From an uncultured SAR116 cluster alpha proteobacterium (GTDB lineage: Bacteria; Pseudomonadota; Alphaproteobacteria; Puniceispirillales; Marisalimonadaceae), in assembly GCA_902524215.1 (NCBI GenBank), contig CABZCK010000005.1, forward strand, positions 1-64,000: 64,000 nt of DNA, in the 5' to 3' direction. A program made the position numbers and the translations under genes. Shown one piece after another: positions 42,770 to 49,762 of the stretch (position 1 is the stretch's first letter; every line of letters begins with the position of its first letter). The notes beneath the pieces were generated by a model. It was not told the origin of the DNA. It ran no database searches and saw only the letters and a list, made by a program, of their open reading frames with translations.

Positions 42770-43906
42770 ATGATAGAATCGAATTTATTTTCAGCTTTTA
42801 GTCTAAATAATAAAATTTTTAGAAATAGAATTATATTATCACCAATGTGTCAGTATAAAGCAAATAATGGTTTTATAGATGAATGGCATTTACAACATTA
42901 TTCTAGATTTGCTTTCTCTGGTTTGGGAGGCGCGTTTATTGAAGCAACAGCAGTCTCACCTGAAGGTAGAATAGGTTATGGTTGTACAGGTATATGGAAT
43001 GATGACCATATTGAAGGATTAAAAAAAATAACCAAAATTTTTAGAGAACATAATTGTAGAAGTGGAATACAATTGGCTCATGCAGGTAGGAAAGCAAGTT
43101 TTTTAAGACCATGGGATGGAGCTAAACCAATTGAAACAAATGATGGTGATGAAAGTAAATGGCAGACAATTGGACCTAGTGCTATTGCGGTAAATGCTGA
43201 TACTCCAACACCTTTGGAAATGAGTTTAGACGATATCAACAGAGTCAAAGAAGATTTTAAAAATGCAGCTATTAGATCTATTAAAGCTGACTTTGACATG
43301 ATAGAAATTCATGGTGCGCATGGATATTTATTACATTCATTTTTCTCTCCATTATCAAATAAAAGAACTGATAACTATGGAGGAAGCCTAGAAAATAGAA
43401 TGCGTTTTGGATTAGAGGTTGTAAAATTAATAAAGTCAATTTTACCTGATGATATTCCATTATTTTTTAGAATATCCTCTGTGGATGGTGCTGAAAATGG
43501 AACAAAGTTTGAAGAAAATATATCTTATGCAAGAGAACTTAAAAAAGCTGGTGTTGATATTATCGACTGTTCTTCAGGAGGTATCGGAGGCTCACCTGTT
43601 TTAACAAAATCTAAAATTATTCCAGGTTTTCAAGTGCCTTATTCAGAAAGAATTAAGAAAGAAGCTAATATTAATACCATGGCAGTTGGAGCAATAATTG
43701 AACCAGATCAAGCTGAAGACATAATAACTAATGGTAGAGCTGATTTAATAGCAATAGGTCGAGAACTTCTTGCTGACACGCAATGGGTTTATAAAGCAGC
43801 TACGAAGTTTGGTTTATCTAACTCTAAAGATTTTTTGCCAGATAGTTATTCTTTTTTCTTAAGTAGAAGAGATGATTACCTCGACAGATCTGCAAAACCA
43901 GCTTAA
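42770..43906 (+). CDS. Old yellow enzyme family flavin oxidoreductase (YqjM/XenA type)
   Basis: A 378-residue FMN enzyme that reduces activated C=C bonds with NAD(P)H. The thermophilic-like/YqjM class is shown by SPMCQYKA with its active-site Cys, WHLQHYSRFAFSGLGG, the EATAVSPEGRIG loop, QLAHAGRK and IHGAHGYLLHSFFSPLSNKR. It is coupled to the HpaI-type aldolase gene and abuts the convergent NIPSNAP gene with no spacer. It would saturate an unsaturated intermediate of the cluster's unknown substrate. Confidence 0.9.
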   Translation: MIESNLFSAFSLNNKIFRNRIILSPMCQYKANNGFIDEWHLQHYSRFAFSGLGGAFIEATAVSPEGRIGYGCTGIWNDDHIEGLKKITKIFREHNCRSGIQLAHAGRKASFLRPWDGAKPIETNDGDESKWQTIGPSAIAVNADTPTPLEMSLDDINRVKEDFKNAAIRSIKADFDMIEIHGAHGYLLHSFFSPLSNKRTDNYGGSLENRMRFGLEVVKLIKSILPDDIPLFFRISSVDGAENGTKFEENISYARELKKAGVDIIDCSSGGIGGSPVLTKSKIIPGFQVPYSERIKKEANINTMAVGAIIEPDQAEDIITNGRADLIAIGRELLADTQWVYKAATKFGLSNSKDFLPDSYSFFLSRRDDYLDRSAKPA

Positions 43907-44239
43907 TCAGTTATTAGGGTTTTTAAAATCATAAAAATCAACAGTTTTTACTAGCTTGTTTTTTTGAGATTCTAATGCTCCTAACTTAGCACTTTCTTGT
44001 GTATAATTAATCCAATCTGGGTCTAACCACATTTGCGCTCTCTTCTTTTCTCTATCATCGGCATTTTTGTAAACCCAAATATGAGTATACTCATTAGGAT
44101 CACCTGTTTCACATACTGCAAACAATAGGGGTTGTCCTAGATTTCTTGATTGTGGCTTTTTCCCCTTTTTTTCATAAAGTTCTAAATGTTTTTTTATAGT
44201 TCCTGGTTTGCATCTATAAGTTCTAATATCTAAAAGCAT
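43907..44239 (-). CDS. NIPSNAP family protein
   Basis: A 110-residue dimeric alpha/beta-barrel protein of the NIPSNAP group. It begins MLLDIRTYRCKPGTIKKHLELYE and has the YTHIWVYKNADDRE core. Members are small, often linked to catabolic clusters, and mostly of unknown activity. It converges on the OYE gene and is divergent from the small unknown gene at 44294. Confidence 0.8.
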   Translation of the reverse strand: MLLDIRTYRCKPGTIKKHLELYEKKGKKPQSRNLGQPLLFAVCETGDPNEYTHIWVYKNADDREKKRAQMWLDPDWINYTQESAKLGALESQKNKLVKTVDFYDFKNPNN

Positions 44240-44293
44240 TGTATCCTCAAAAATTAATTATATATTAATTATTTATATATCATCGCTAATTAT

Positions 44294-44578
44294 ATGGAAA
44301 TTATAAAAATTAATACTGTTGAAAAACTATCAATTGATTCTTCTAATACAACCAGATACTTAGGTTATCCAAGAAAAGTCCCTCTATGGAAATTAGAGTT
44401 CAAGCTTCCAGAATTGTGTTCCCTTGTAAGAGGAGAAGATAATTCTGACATAAGTTTTGAAATAGAACATTCTAGTGGCGTTGCATTTATACCTTCTTTA
44501 TCAAATAAAGAAGCAGAGTTTAGGTTAAAAAAAATGTTTCCAGATGTTTTGGAAATTAAAAGTTGTTTAAGAGCATAA
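44294..44578 (+). CDS. Small protein of unknown function
   Basis: A 94-residue protein I do not recognise. It has no signal peptide or membrane span, and mixed charge with a basic C-terminal helix (EFRLKKMF). It lies alone between NIPSNAP (divergent, 54 bases) and the cold-shock gene. Codon use and AT content look like its neighbours, so it is probably a real gene, but no ribosome site stands out. Confidence 0.5.
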   Translation: MEIIKINTVEKLSIDSSNTTRYLGYPRKVPLWKLEFKLPELCSLVRGEDNSDISFEIEHSSGVAFIPSLSNKEAEFRLKKMFPDVLEIKSCLRA

Positions 44579-44657
44579 AAACATATAAAAAAATTGCATA
44601 TTTAAATTTAATTTTATATTTTAAATATATACTAAATTAAATAGAGAATATCTCTAT

Positions 44658-44696
44658 AAGACTAACTTGCTCAAGTTTTTTGTTCAAACTAGTCTT
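44658..44696 (+). promoter_or_regulatory. Structured 5' leader of the cold-shock gene
   Basis: AAGACTAACTTG (44658-44669) can pair with CAAACTAGTCTT (44685-44696) with two imperfect positions. The alternative small hairpin ACTTG-CT-CAAGT overlaps the left arm. The two folds exclude each other, as in temperature-responsive cold-shock leaders, but this function is only inferred. The ribosome site AAAGGAG follows near 44716. Confidence 0.45.
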
Positions 44697-44727
44697 AAGT
44701 TTAGCATAAACATGTAAAGGAGTTTTT

Positions 44728-44937
44728 ATGCCTAACGGTACAGTAAAATGGTTTAACAAAAAAAAAGGTTATGGTTTTATAGAACCTGAAACTGAAAATG
44801 AAAAAGATGTATTTGTTCATATTTCAGCAGTCAAGGAGGCTGGATTATTTAATTTAGATGAAGGCGATAAATTGACTTATGAGCTTGAAACTGGTGAGAA
44901 TGGTAAAATATCAGCAGTAAAGTTAAGTAAGGCTTAA
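44728..44937 (+). CDS. Cold-shock domain protein
   Basis: A 69-residue CspA-type protein, one OB fold that binds single-stranded RNA and DNA. MPNGTVKWFNKKKGYGFIEP contains RNP1 (KGYGFI) and VFVHIS is RNP2. AAAGGAG precedes the ATG. The leader upstream can form competing hairpins, a hint of post-transcriptional control. It is followed after 9 bases by the DUF1330 gene. Confidence 0.95.
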   Translation: MPNGTVKWFNKKKGYGFIEPETENEKDVFVHISAVKEAGLFNLDEGDKLTYELETGENGKISAVKLSKA

Positions 44938-44946
44938 AAACCAAGT

Positions 44947-45249
44947 ATGAAGGCCTATTGGGTAGCTAGATCTAAAATTATAAACAAAATTAATTATAAA
45001 AAATATACAGATTTAGTTCCCGATATTATTAAAAAATATAACGGTAAAATCTTAGCCCGTGGTGGTAACTTTAAAGTTCTAGAAGGTACCGATCAATTTC
45101 ATAGATTTGTGATTATTGAATTCCCTTCACTAGAGTTTGGGGAAAGATGTTGGTTATCAAAAGAATATCAAAAAGCTTCCTCATTTAGAAAAAATGGATC
45201 TGGATTAGTTGATTTAATTTTAGTTGAGTCTGGAGATGCAACTAAATAA
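44947..45249 (+). CDS. DUF1330 family protein
   Basis: A 100-residue ferredoxin-like-fold protein of DUF1330. MKAYWVARSKI opens it, with LARGGNFKVLEG in the middle and the RFVIIEFPSLE strand. The family's biochemical role is unknown; members often sit in catabolic operons. The stop overlaps the dehalogenase-like ATG by one base (TAATG), so the two are translationally coupled. Confidence 0.82.
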   Translation: MKAYWVARSKIINKINYKKYTDLVPDIIKKYNGKILARGGNFKVLEGTDQFHRFVIIEFPSLEFGERCWLSKEYQKASSFRKNGSGLVDLILVESGDATK

Positions 45250-46154
45250 TGAAACTACACCCAAAATTGAATTCTGAGTTTATAAATGTTCCCGATAGAG
45301 GTTTTGGCAAGTCAAAAATTTATACAAGCCATGGTGGGAATGGTCCGCCTTTATTGCTAATTCATGGCAACCCAATGTGTCAACTAACATGGCACAAAAT
45401 TTTACCAGATCTTATAAAAAATTTTTATATTGTAGCTGTGGATATTCGTGGTTATGGCGATAGTGAAGGCCCAAAAGGAGGTGGAGAAAATCATGTTAAT
45501 TATTCTTTTAGAGCTATGGGTGATGACTTTAAATTTATCATGGAAAAGCTGGGGTTCGATAAATTCTACGTGGCTGGGCATGATAGAGGCGCTCGGGTGA
45601 CTCATAGATTATGTTTAGATTATAAAAATAATATCACTAAAGCTGCAGTCATCGACATATTGCCAAATCGACATTTATGGAGAAATGTAAATAAAGATTG
45701 GTCAATGGCTTATTGGCACTGGGTATTTATGTTGCAACCTTATGATTTTCCTGAAAAGTTAATGAGCAGTGTTTCGCCCTCCTATTTTATGAAGAAAAAA
45801 CTATCAAAGCCAGGTGTGGGTTTAGATTTCTGTAAAAAAACATTTAAGGAATATGTGAGATGTTTTAACTGGAAAACTATTTGTGCTTCATGTGAGGATT
45901 ATAGAGCCTCACCAACTTGTGATTTAGATATGGAAAATAAGGATTTTGAAAATAATAACCACGTTGATTGTCCTTTGTTAGTTTTGTGGGGTAAGAAAAG
46001 TCACACAGAAGTTTCTGATGGCAATGTTATAGAAACGTGGAGAAAATATTGTACTAATAAAGTTGTTGGAAGTAGTATAAATGGTGGACATTACATTCAA
46101 GAAGAAAATCCAAAAGAAATTATAAAATGGTTTGAACATTTTTTTAGGAGGTAA
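45249..46154 (+). CDS. Alpha/beta hydrolase, fluoroacetate/haloacetate dehalogenase type
   Basis: A 301-residue alpha/beta hydrolase. Every residue I recall as needed in fluoroacetate dehalogenase is here at matching spacing: nucleophile Asp112 with Arg113 and Arg116 (GHDRGAR), acid Asp136, the halide pocket His157, Trp158 (YWHWVF) and Tyr218, and base His281 (GGHYIQEE). The oxyanion HGNP is at 39-42. It should hydrolyse a haloacetate to glycolate and halide. An epoxide hydrolase is the main alternative but would lack the two arginines and the His-Trp-Tyr set. It is coupled to DUF1330 and followed closely by a cupin. Confidence 0.83.
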   Translation: MKLHPKLNSEFINVPDRGFGKSKIYTSHGGNGPPLLLIHGNPMCQLTWHKILPDLIKNFYIVAVDIRGYGDSEGPKGGGENHVNYSFRAMGDDFKFIMEKLGFDKFYVAGHDRGARVTHRLCLDYKNNITKAAVIDILPNRHLWRNVNKDWSMAYWHWVFMLQPYDFPEKLMSSVSPSYFMKKKLSKPGVGLDFCKKTFKEYVRCFNWKTICASCEDYRASPTCDLDMENKDFENNNHVDCPLLVLWGKKSHTEVSDGNVIETWRKYCTNKVVGSSINGGHYIQEENPKEIIKWFEHFFRR

Positions 46155-46158
46155 ATTT

Positions 46159-46737
46159 ATGAAGACACTTAAAATTTCAAAAGAAGAAATGTTAAAAAGA
46201 GTATCTGTTTTTAAGGACTTAAAGCCTTTGCCGATCCAACTCGATAAAAGTATTCCACAAGAAGGTAAAGATATTGTTTATGCCAGAGAATTACTTTCAA
46301 TAATTGGCTTAGAGAATAATTCACACAATACGCCAATTAATAAAAATGCTCCGATAACAGGAGCTGCTGGAATTACAATGACTATTGCAAAATGTCCACC
46401 TAATCAAGGGCCAGGTTTACATAATCATCAGGCTACTTTTGAAACTTTTACAGTTTTAAAAGGTAAATTTTTAATTGCTTGGAATGACGATGGGTCAGAA
46501 GAAATTATATTAAATAAATTAGATACAATTTCAATTCCTCCAGGTGTCTGCAGATCTTTTAAAAATATTTCAAATGAAGAAGGATTGCTTCAAGTCATAA
46601 TTTCTGGAGGTGTTCACGATATGAATGACATAGCTTTTACAAAAGTTGCAAAAGATCAAATGGAAAAAATTGAATCAAATTTGTCAAAAAAATTTGAAGA
46701 TGTTGGTTTTAAATTTAATGCAGGATTAAATAATTAA
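46159..46737 (+). CDS. Cupin domain protein
   Basis: A 192-residue single-cupin protein. GPGLHNHQATFETFTVLKGKF (about residues 86-106) is the first cupin motif with metal-binding histidines and glutamate; the second lies at LDTISIPPGVCRSFKN. The ATG at 46159 is chosen over an upstream in-frame start (46132) because AGGAGGT lies just before it. It starts 4 bases after the dehalogenase-like gene and overlaps the convergent DMT permease by four. It could be a dioxygenase or isomerase; the substrate is unknown. Confidence 0.8.
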   Translation: MKTLKISKEEMLKRVSVFKDLKPLPIQLDKSIPQEGKDIVYARELLSIIGLENNSHNTPINKNAPITGAAGITMTIAKCPPNQGPGLHNHQATFETFTVLKGKFLIAWNDDGSEEIILNKLDTISIPPGVCRSFKNISNEEGLLQVIISGGVHDMNDIAFTKVAKDQMEKIESNLSKKFEDVGFKFNAGLNN

Positions 46738-47615
46738 TTAGATATATTTTTTAACTTTGTAAGATAATATCCTGAAACAACTATCAGTAAAGATCCTAGG
46801 ATTGTTGAGTTTTCTGGAACTTCATTATAGATTACATATCCCCAAAATGCAGCTAGTATAAGGGTTATATTTACAAATGGTGAAGCAACTGAGGCGTTAA
46901 TATATATCAATGATTTAATAAAGAAAAAATGTCCTAAAGTAACTAAGACTCCCATGAGTATCATTAAACAAAGATCAAAGAAAGAAGGGATTTCAAAAAA
47001 ATAAATCCCAAAAGGGATTGCTAAAAAAGATCCTGAAATTGCTGTATAAATTAAAGTGGTGGATGACTTGTCATTTTTATTTAAGTATTTTGTTGAAATC
47101 GTAAATAATGCAAAAAATAATGCTGCTAAAAAAGGAAAAATTATATATAGATTAAAAATTTTAGAACCAGGATTTGCAATAACTATAGCTCCAACTAAAC
47201 CTATAATAATCAGAAACATTTGTTTATTTGAAACTTTCTCTTTTAAAAAAATAATTGCTAGGATCATAGTCAATATTGGTCCTATCATATAAATTGCTAT
47301 ATGATCTGCAAAAGGAAGAGTAGCTAATCCAGCAAACATACAACATGTTGTTAGCATTAAAAGAGCACCTCTGCCTAGTTGTAATTTAGGCATTTCTGAT
47401 TTTAACAATTTACTAAAATCTTTATTAAATAATAATATTAAAAAAATTAACTGTGATACATATCTTGTGAATACAATAAAAAGAGGATCATAACGTTGAC
47501 CTAAGTCTTTAGCTATAAGTTCCATAACTGAAAAAATGAAGTATGTAGCTATTATAAAAAAGAAACCTTTTGATCTATTTGATGAAATTTCAAACAATTT
47601 GATAACAGAATTCAT
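46734..47615 (-). CDS. EamA/DMT superfamily permease
   Basis: A 293-residue membrane protein with about ten spans in two EamA repeats: YDPLFIVFTRYVSQLIFLILLF and FADHIAIYMIGPILTMILAIIFLKEKV in the first, and SLIYINASVASPFVNITLILAAFWGY in the second. It resembles the RhaT/YdcZ-like metabolite exporters. It converges on the cupin gene and stands alone on its strand, upstream of the DUF1127 terminator. Confidence 0.82.
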   Translation of the reverse strand: MNSVIKLFEISSNRSKGFFFIIATYFIFSVMELIAKDLGQRYDPLFIVFTRYVSQLIFLILLFNKDFSKLLKSEMPKLQLGRGALLMLTTCCMFAGLATLPFADHIAIYMIGPILTMILAIIFLKEKVSNKQMFLIIIGLVGAIVIANPGSKIFNLYIIFPFLAALFFALFTISTKYLNKNDKSSTTLIYTAISGSFLAIPFGIYFFEIPSFFDLCLMILMGVLVTLGHFFFIKSLIYINASVASPFVNITLILAAFWGYVIYNEVPENSTILGSLLIVVSGYYLTKLKNISN

Positions 47616-47656
47616 ATAATGAAATTATATTTATTTAAGTTCAATGCAATAAAAAA

Positions 47657-47679
47657 GGGTGAATAACTTCACCCTTTTT
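47657..47679 (-). terminator. Intrinsic terminator after the DUF1127 gene
   Basis: GGGTGAA and TTCACCC form a perfect 7-bp stem around TAAC, with six A before and five T after. On the minus strand it follows the DUF1127 stop by about 60 bases with a U-run. It is the only strong intrinsic terminator I found in the window and could work in both directions. Confidence 0.85.
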
Positions 47680-47737
47680 GTATTTAATCTAGATATGAAG
47701 AGGAGGAAGAATATATATCTAGAAAAAAATTTTGTAT

Positions 47738-47962
47738 TTAAGCAGCTTTAGCTTTTGTAGATTTAATTCTACTTATCTTCTTAGTTGGAAAATTTGCAAC
47801 TTCTTTATAATTGTAAAAATCACCTGTATCTAAAGAAGTTCTTGTTATTCCCATTGCTTCAAGCTCATTGTCTGATAAGAATGCCAAAGCTTGTCTTGTT
47901 CTATTAATCGCAATTTTTTCGAAAATAGAAGTTATAATATTTAAAAATCTATTGTTATACAT
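47738..47962 (-). CDS. DUF1127 (YjiS-like) small protein
   Basis: A 74-residue protein of the DUF1127 family, common in alphaproteobacteria. The family core RTRQALAFLSDNELEAMGITR lies at about residues 21-41. Members are small basic proteins linked to RNA binding and to phosphate or nutrient stress. AAGGAAC precedes the ATG and a strong terminator follows, so it is a stand-alone transcription unit. Its promoter lies in the 246-base gap with the ExbB-like cassette. Confidence 0.88.
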   Translation of the reverse strand: MYNNRFLNIITSIFEKIAINRTRQALAFLSDNELEAMGITRTSLDTGDFYNYKEVANFPTKKISRIKSTKAKAA

Positions 47963-48040
47963 AATTAGTTCCTTTTTAATATACTAAAGATATAATTGTC
48001 TCTTATTTAAAAGAGAATACACAATAATAGAAAATAATTA

Positions 48041-48095
48041 TTTCTATTTTGGAAACTATATATAAATATTAAATATATTATTTCTAATTTAGAAA
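48041..48095. repeat. Two TTTCTA-N-TTT-GAAA palindromes exactly 40 bases apart
   Basis: TTTCTAATTTAGAAA (48081-48095) is a perfect 7-1-7 inverted repeat. TTTCTATTTTGGAAA (48041-48055) is an imperfect copy starting exactly 40 bases earlier. They lie in the 246-base gap between the divergent DUF1127 and ExbB-like genes. Four helical turns of spacing would place both on the same DNA face, as for a cooperative repressor. In AT-rich DNA chance is possible. Nothing else is recognised in this gap. Confidence 0.45.
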
Positions 48096-48208
48096 AAATA
48101 ATATTTGGTAAAATATTAATCAAAATTTAAAATATTAGCTTTGAAACTATTTAAAGCTTGTTGAATTGAATAATTAAATGTTGTTATTATTTTGATAAGG
48201 AGAAATTA

Positions 48209-48670
48209 ATGAAAATAACAAAACCATTTTTATTGTGGTGGATACAAGTTGTTACCGTTTGTTTTGCATCTTTTTTTATATACACTTTTAACTGGTTTGA
48301 AGCACTTTATGATGCAGATCAAACAAAAATAAGTTTTTTAATAATAATTGTATTTATAGGAGCTACTTTAACTGTAGGTGTTTTAAGCTACAAAAACCTA
48401 TCTAATAGAAATGTTTTATCTAATTATGTTTGGTTTTCTTCTGAAACCATGGTTACTTTAGGTTTGATTGGAACCGTTGCTGGTTTTCTTTTAATGTTAA
48501 GTTCAGCTTTTGATAATCTTGATGTTAAAAATGTTGAGAATGTTCAAGAAGTTATTACAGATATGTCTCTAGGAATGAGTACCGCTTTGTGTACTACTCT
48601 AGTTGGTCTTGTATCAAGTGTATTAACAAAAATACAAATGGTAATCTTAGAGAATAACAACCATGAATGA
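48209..48670 (+). CDS. MotA/TolQ/ExbB-like proton-channel family protein
   Basis: A 153-residue membrane protein with about four hydrophobic segments (about 8-28, 42-60, 80-100, 122-142). The pair TLGLIGTVAGFLLMLSSAF and GMSTALCTTLVGLVSSVL is the conserved ion-channel core of ExbB, TolQ and MotA. AAGGAG precedes the ATG. It overlaps the ExbD-like gene by eight bases. It is shorter than typical ExbB/TolQ and lacks their long cytoplasmic loop. With its partner it should form a proton-driven stator-like complex; the driven process is unknown. Confidence 0.75.
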   Translation: MKITKPFLLWWIQVVTVCFASFFIYTFNWFEALYDADQTKISFLIIIVFIGATLTVGVLSYKNLSNRNVLSNYVWFSSETMVTLGLIGTVAGFLLMLSSAFDNLDVKNVENVQEVITDMSLGMSTALCTTLVGLVSSVLTKIQMVILENNNHE

Positions 48671-49280
48671 CCCAAGATATAGATCATCTTTTGGATTTAT
48701 AGATTTATTATTTAATCTTCTTATAGGATTTGTTTTTTTGTTCATGTTGGCTTTTATGTTAATAAATCCAGTAGCAAAAAAAGAAACAATTAAACCTAAA
48801 GCAGAATACTTTATAATATTAGAATGGGATGGTGAGAAACCTTATGATTTAGATTTGTGGGTAAAAGATAATTTAGGACATGTTGTTAGTTTTAGACGAC
48901 CAGATGATGCTTTAATTCATCTAGAGAGAGATGATTTGGGTACGATTAATGACACTTATTATGACGCTGATGGTAAATTAGTTTATTTAAAAGAAAATAG
49001 AGAAACTGTTGCTATTAGGACTAATGATCCTAGATCTTACCTTGTTACAGTTCACTTTTACAATGCTAGAAAAAATCCTGCACCCTTAATTCATGCATCT
49101 GTAAAGCTTATAAAAATTAACCCTTATAGAGAAGAGTTCCACAAAAAACTTTTTTTCAGTCAAGAGGGACAAGAATTGCCTGCAATGACATTTAGAATAG
49201 ATTATAATCAAAGTGTTCATGTTAAACCAACTGAAGAATTGATAATTAAAGATGAAATTATTAGGAAAGAGGGTGCCTAA
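48663..49280 (+). CDS. ExbD/MotB-like membrane protein with a periplasmic beta domain
   Basis: A 205-residue protein with a single N-terminal span. An acidic Asp14 sits in GFIDLLFNLLIGFVFLFMLA, as in the ion-carrying helix of ExbD, TolR and MotB. The rest is periplasmic. EYFIILEWDGEKPYDLDLWV and GHVVSFRRPDD resemble the DUF2135/YfaP-type beta fold, with no TonB-binding or peptidoglycan-binding (OmpA) domain visible. It partners the preceding ExbB-like protein. This domain pairing is not one I recognise. Confidence 0.68.
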   Translation: MNDPRYRSSFGFIDLLFNLLIGFVFLFMLAFMLINPVAKKETIKPKAEYFIILEWDGEKPYDLDLWVKDNLGHVVSFRRPDDALIHLERDDLGTINDTYYDADGKLVYLKENRETVAIRTNDPRSYLVTVHFYNARKNPAPLIHASVKLIKINPYREEFHKKLFFSQEGQELPAMTFRIDYNQSVHVKPTEELIIKDEIIRKEGA

Positions 49281-49760
49281 TTGTTAGATTTTTCAATTAG
49301 TGGTGGGCAGTTAATGTTAATATGGGCATTTGCTGGAGCTATTTGTTGTCTTCCTTTTTTTATTAAAAAAAGATGGCAATATTTTGTAACTGTTCCAATT
49401 ATATTTTTATCAATATATATAAGTTTTATAACAAATTATGAATTTATTGGAAAACCACTTTATGAGAGACCTCCTTCAAAATTTGTTTACCAGTATCATA
49501 GTGTAATTTACGAAAAAGGTGAAAGATGGATTATATTATGGGCACTTCAAAATAAAGAAAATAGATTATATAAATTTCCATGGACTGAAGAAAACGAAGA
49601 TAGTTTAGATCAGGCTAGAAGAAATCAAGAACAATTTGGTATTCCTCAAATGGGTGAAGTAATTCCAAAAAAAGAAGGTGATAGAGATAAGCGTTCTAGA
49701 AATAATGAGTTTACTTTAAAAACCTACAAATTTCCATTTCAAGAAATTATGCCAAAATAA
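49281..49760 (+). CDS. Membrane-anchored protein of unknown function, third gene of the cassette
   Basis: A 159-residue protein I do not recognise. It has two hydrophobic segments near the N-terminus (about 8-27 and 34-50), then a soluble region rich in charged residues with DSLDQARRNQEQFG and PKKEGDRDKRSRNN. It starts at a TTG directly after the ExbD-like stop, with AGAGGG just upstream, so it is translationally coupled. It ends two bases before the convergent LLM gene. It probably acts with the ion-channel pair at the inner membrane. Confidence 0.6.
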   Translation: MLDFSISGGQLMLIWAFAGAICCLPFFIKKRWQYFVTVPIIFLSIYISFITNYEFIGKPLYERPPSKFVYQYHSVIYEKGERWIILWALQNKENRLYKFPWTEENEDSLDQARRNQEQFGIPQMGEVIPKKEGDRDKRSRNNEFTLKTYKFPFQEIMPK

Positions 49761-49762
49761 AA

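Noticed and set aside
48209..49760. Reading the cassette as a Zorya defence system, flagellar stator or TonB energiser
   Set aside because: No helicase or nuclease partners, no peptidoglycan-binding domain, no TonB or receptor genes, and the channel protein is too short.
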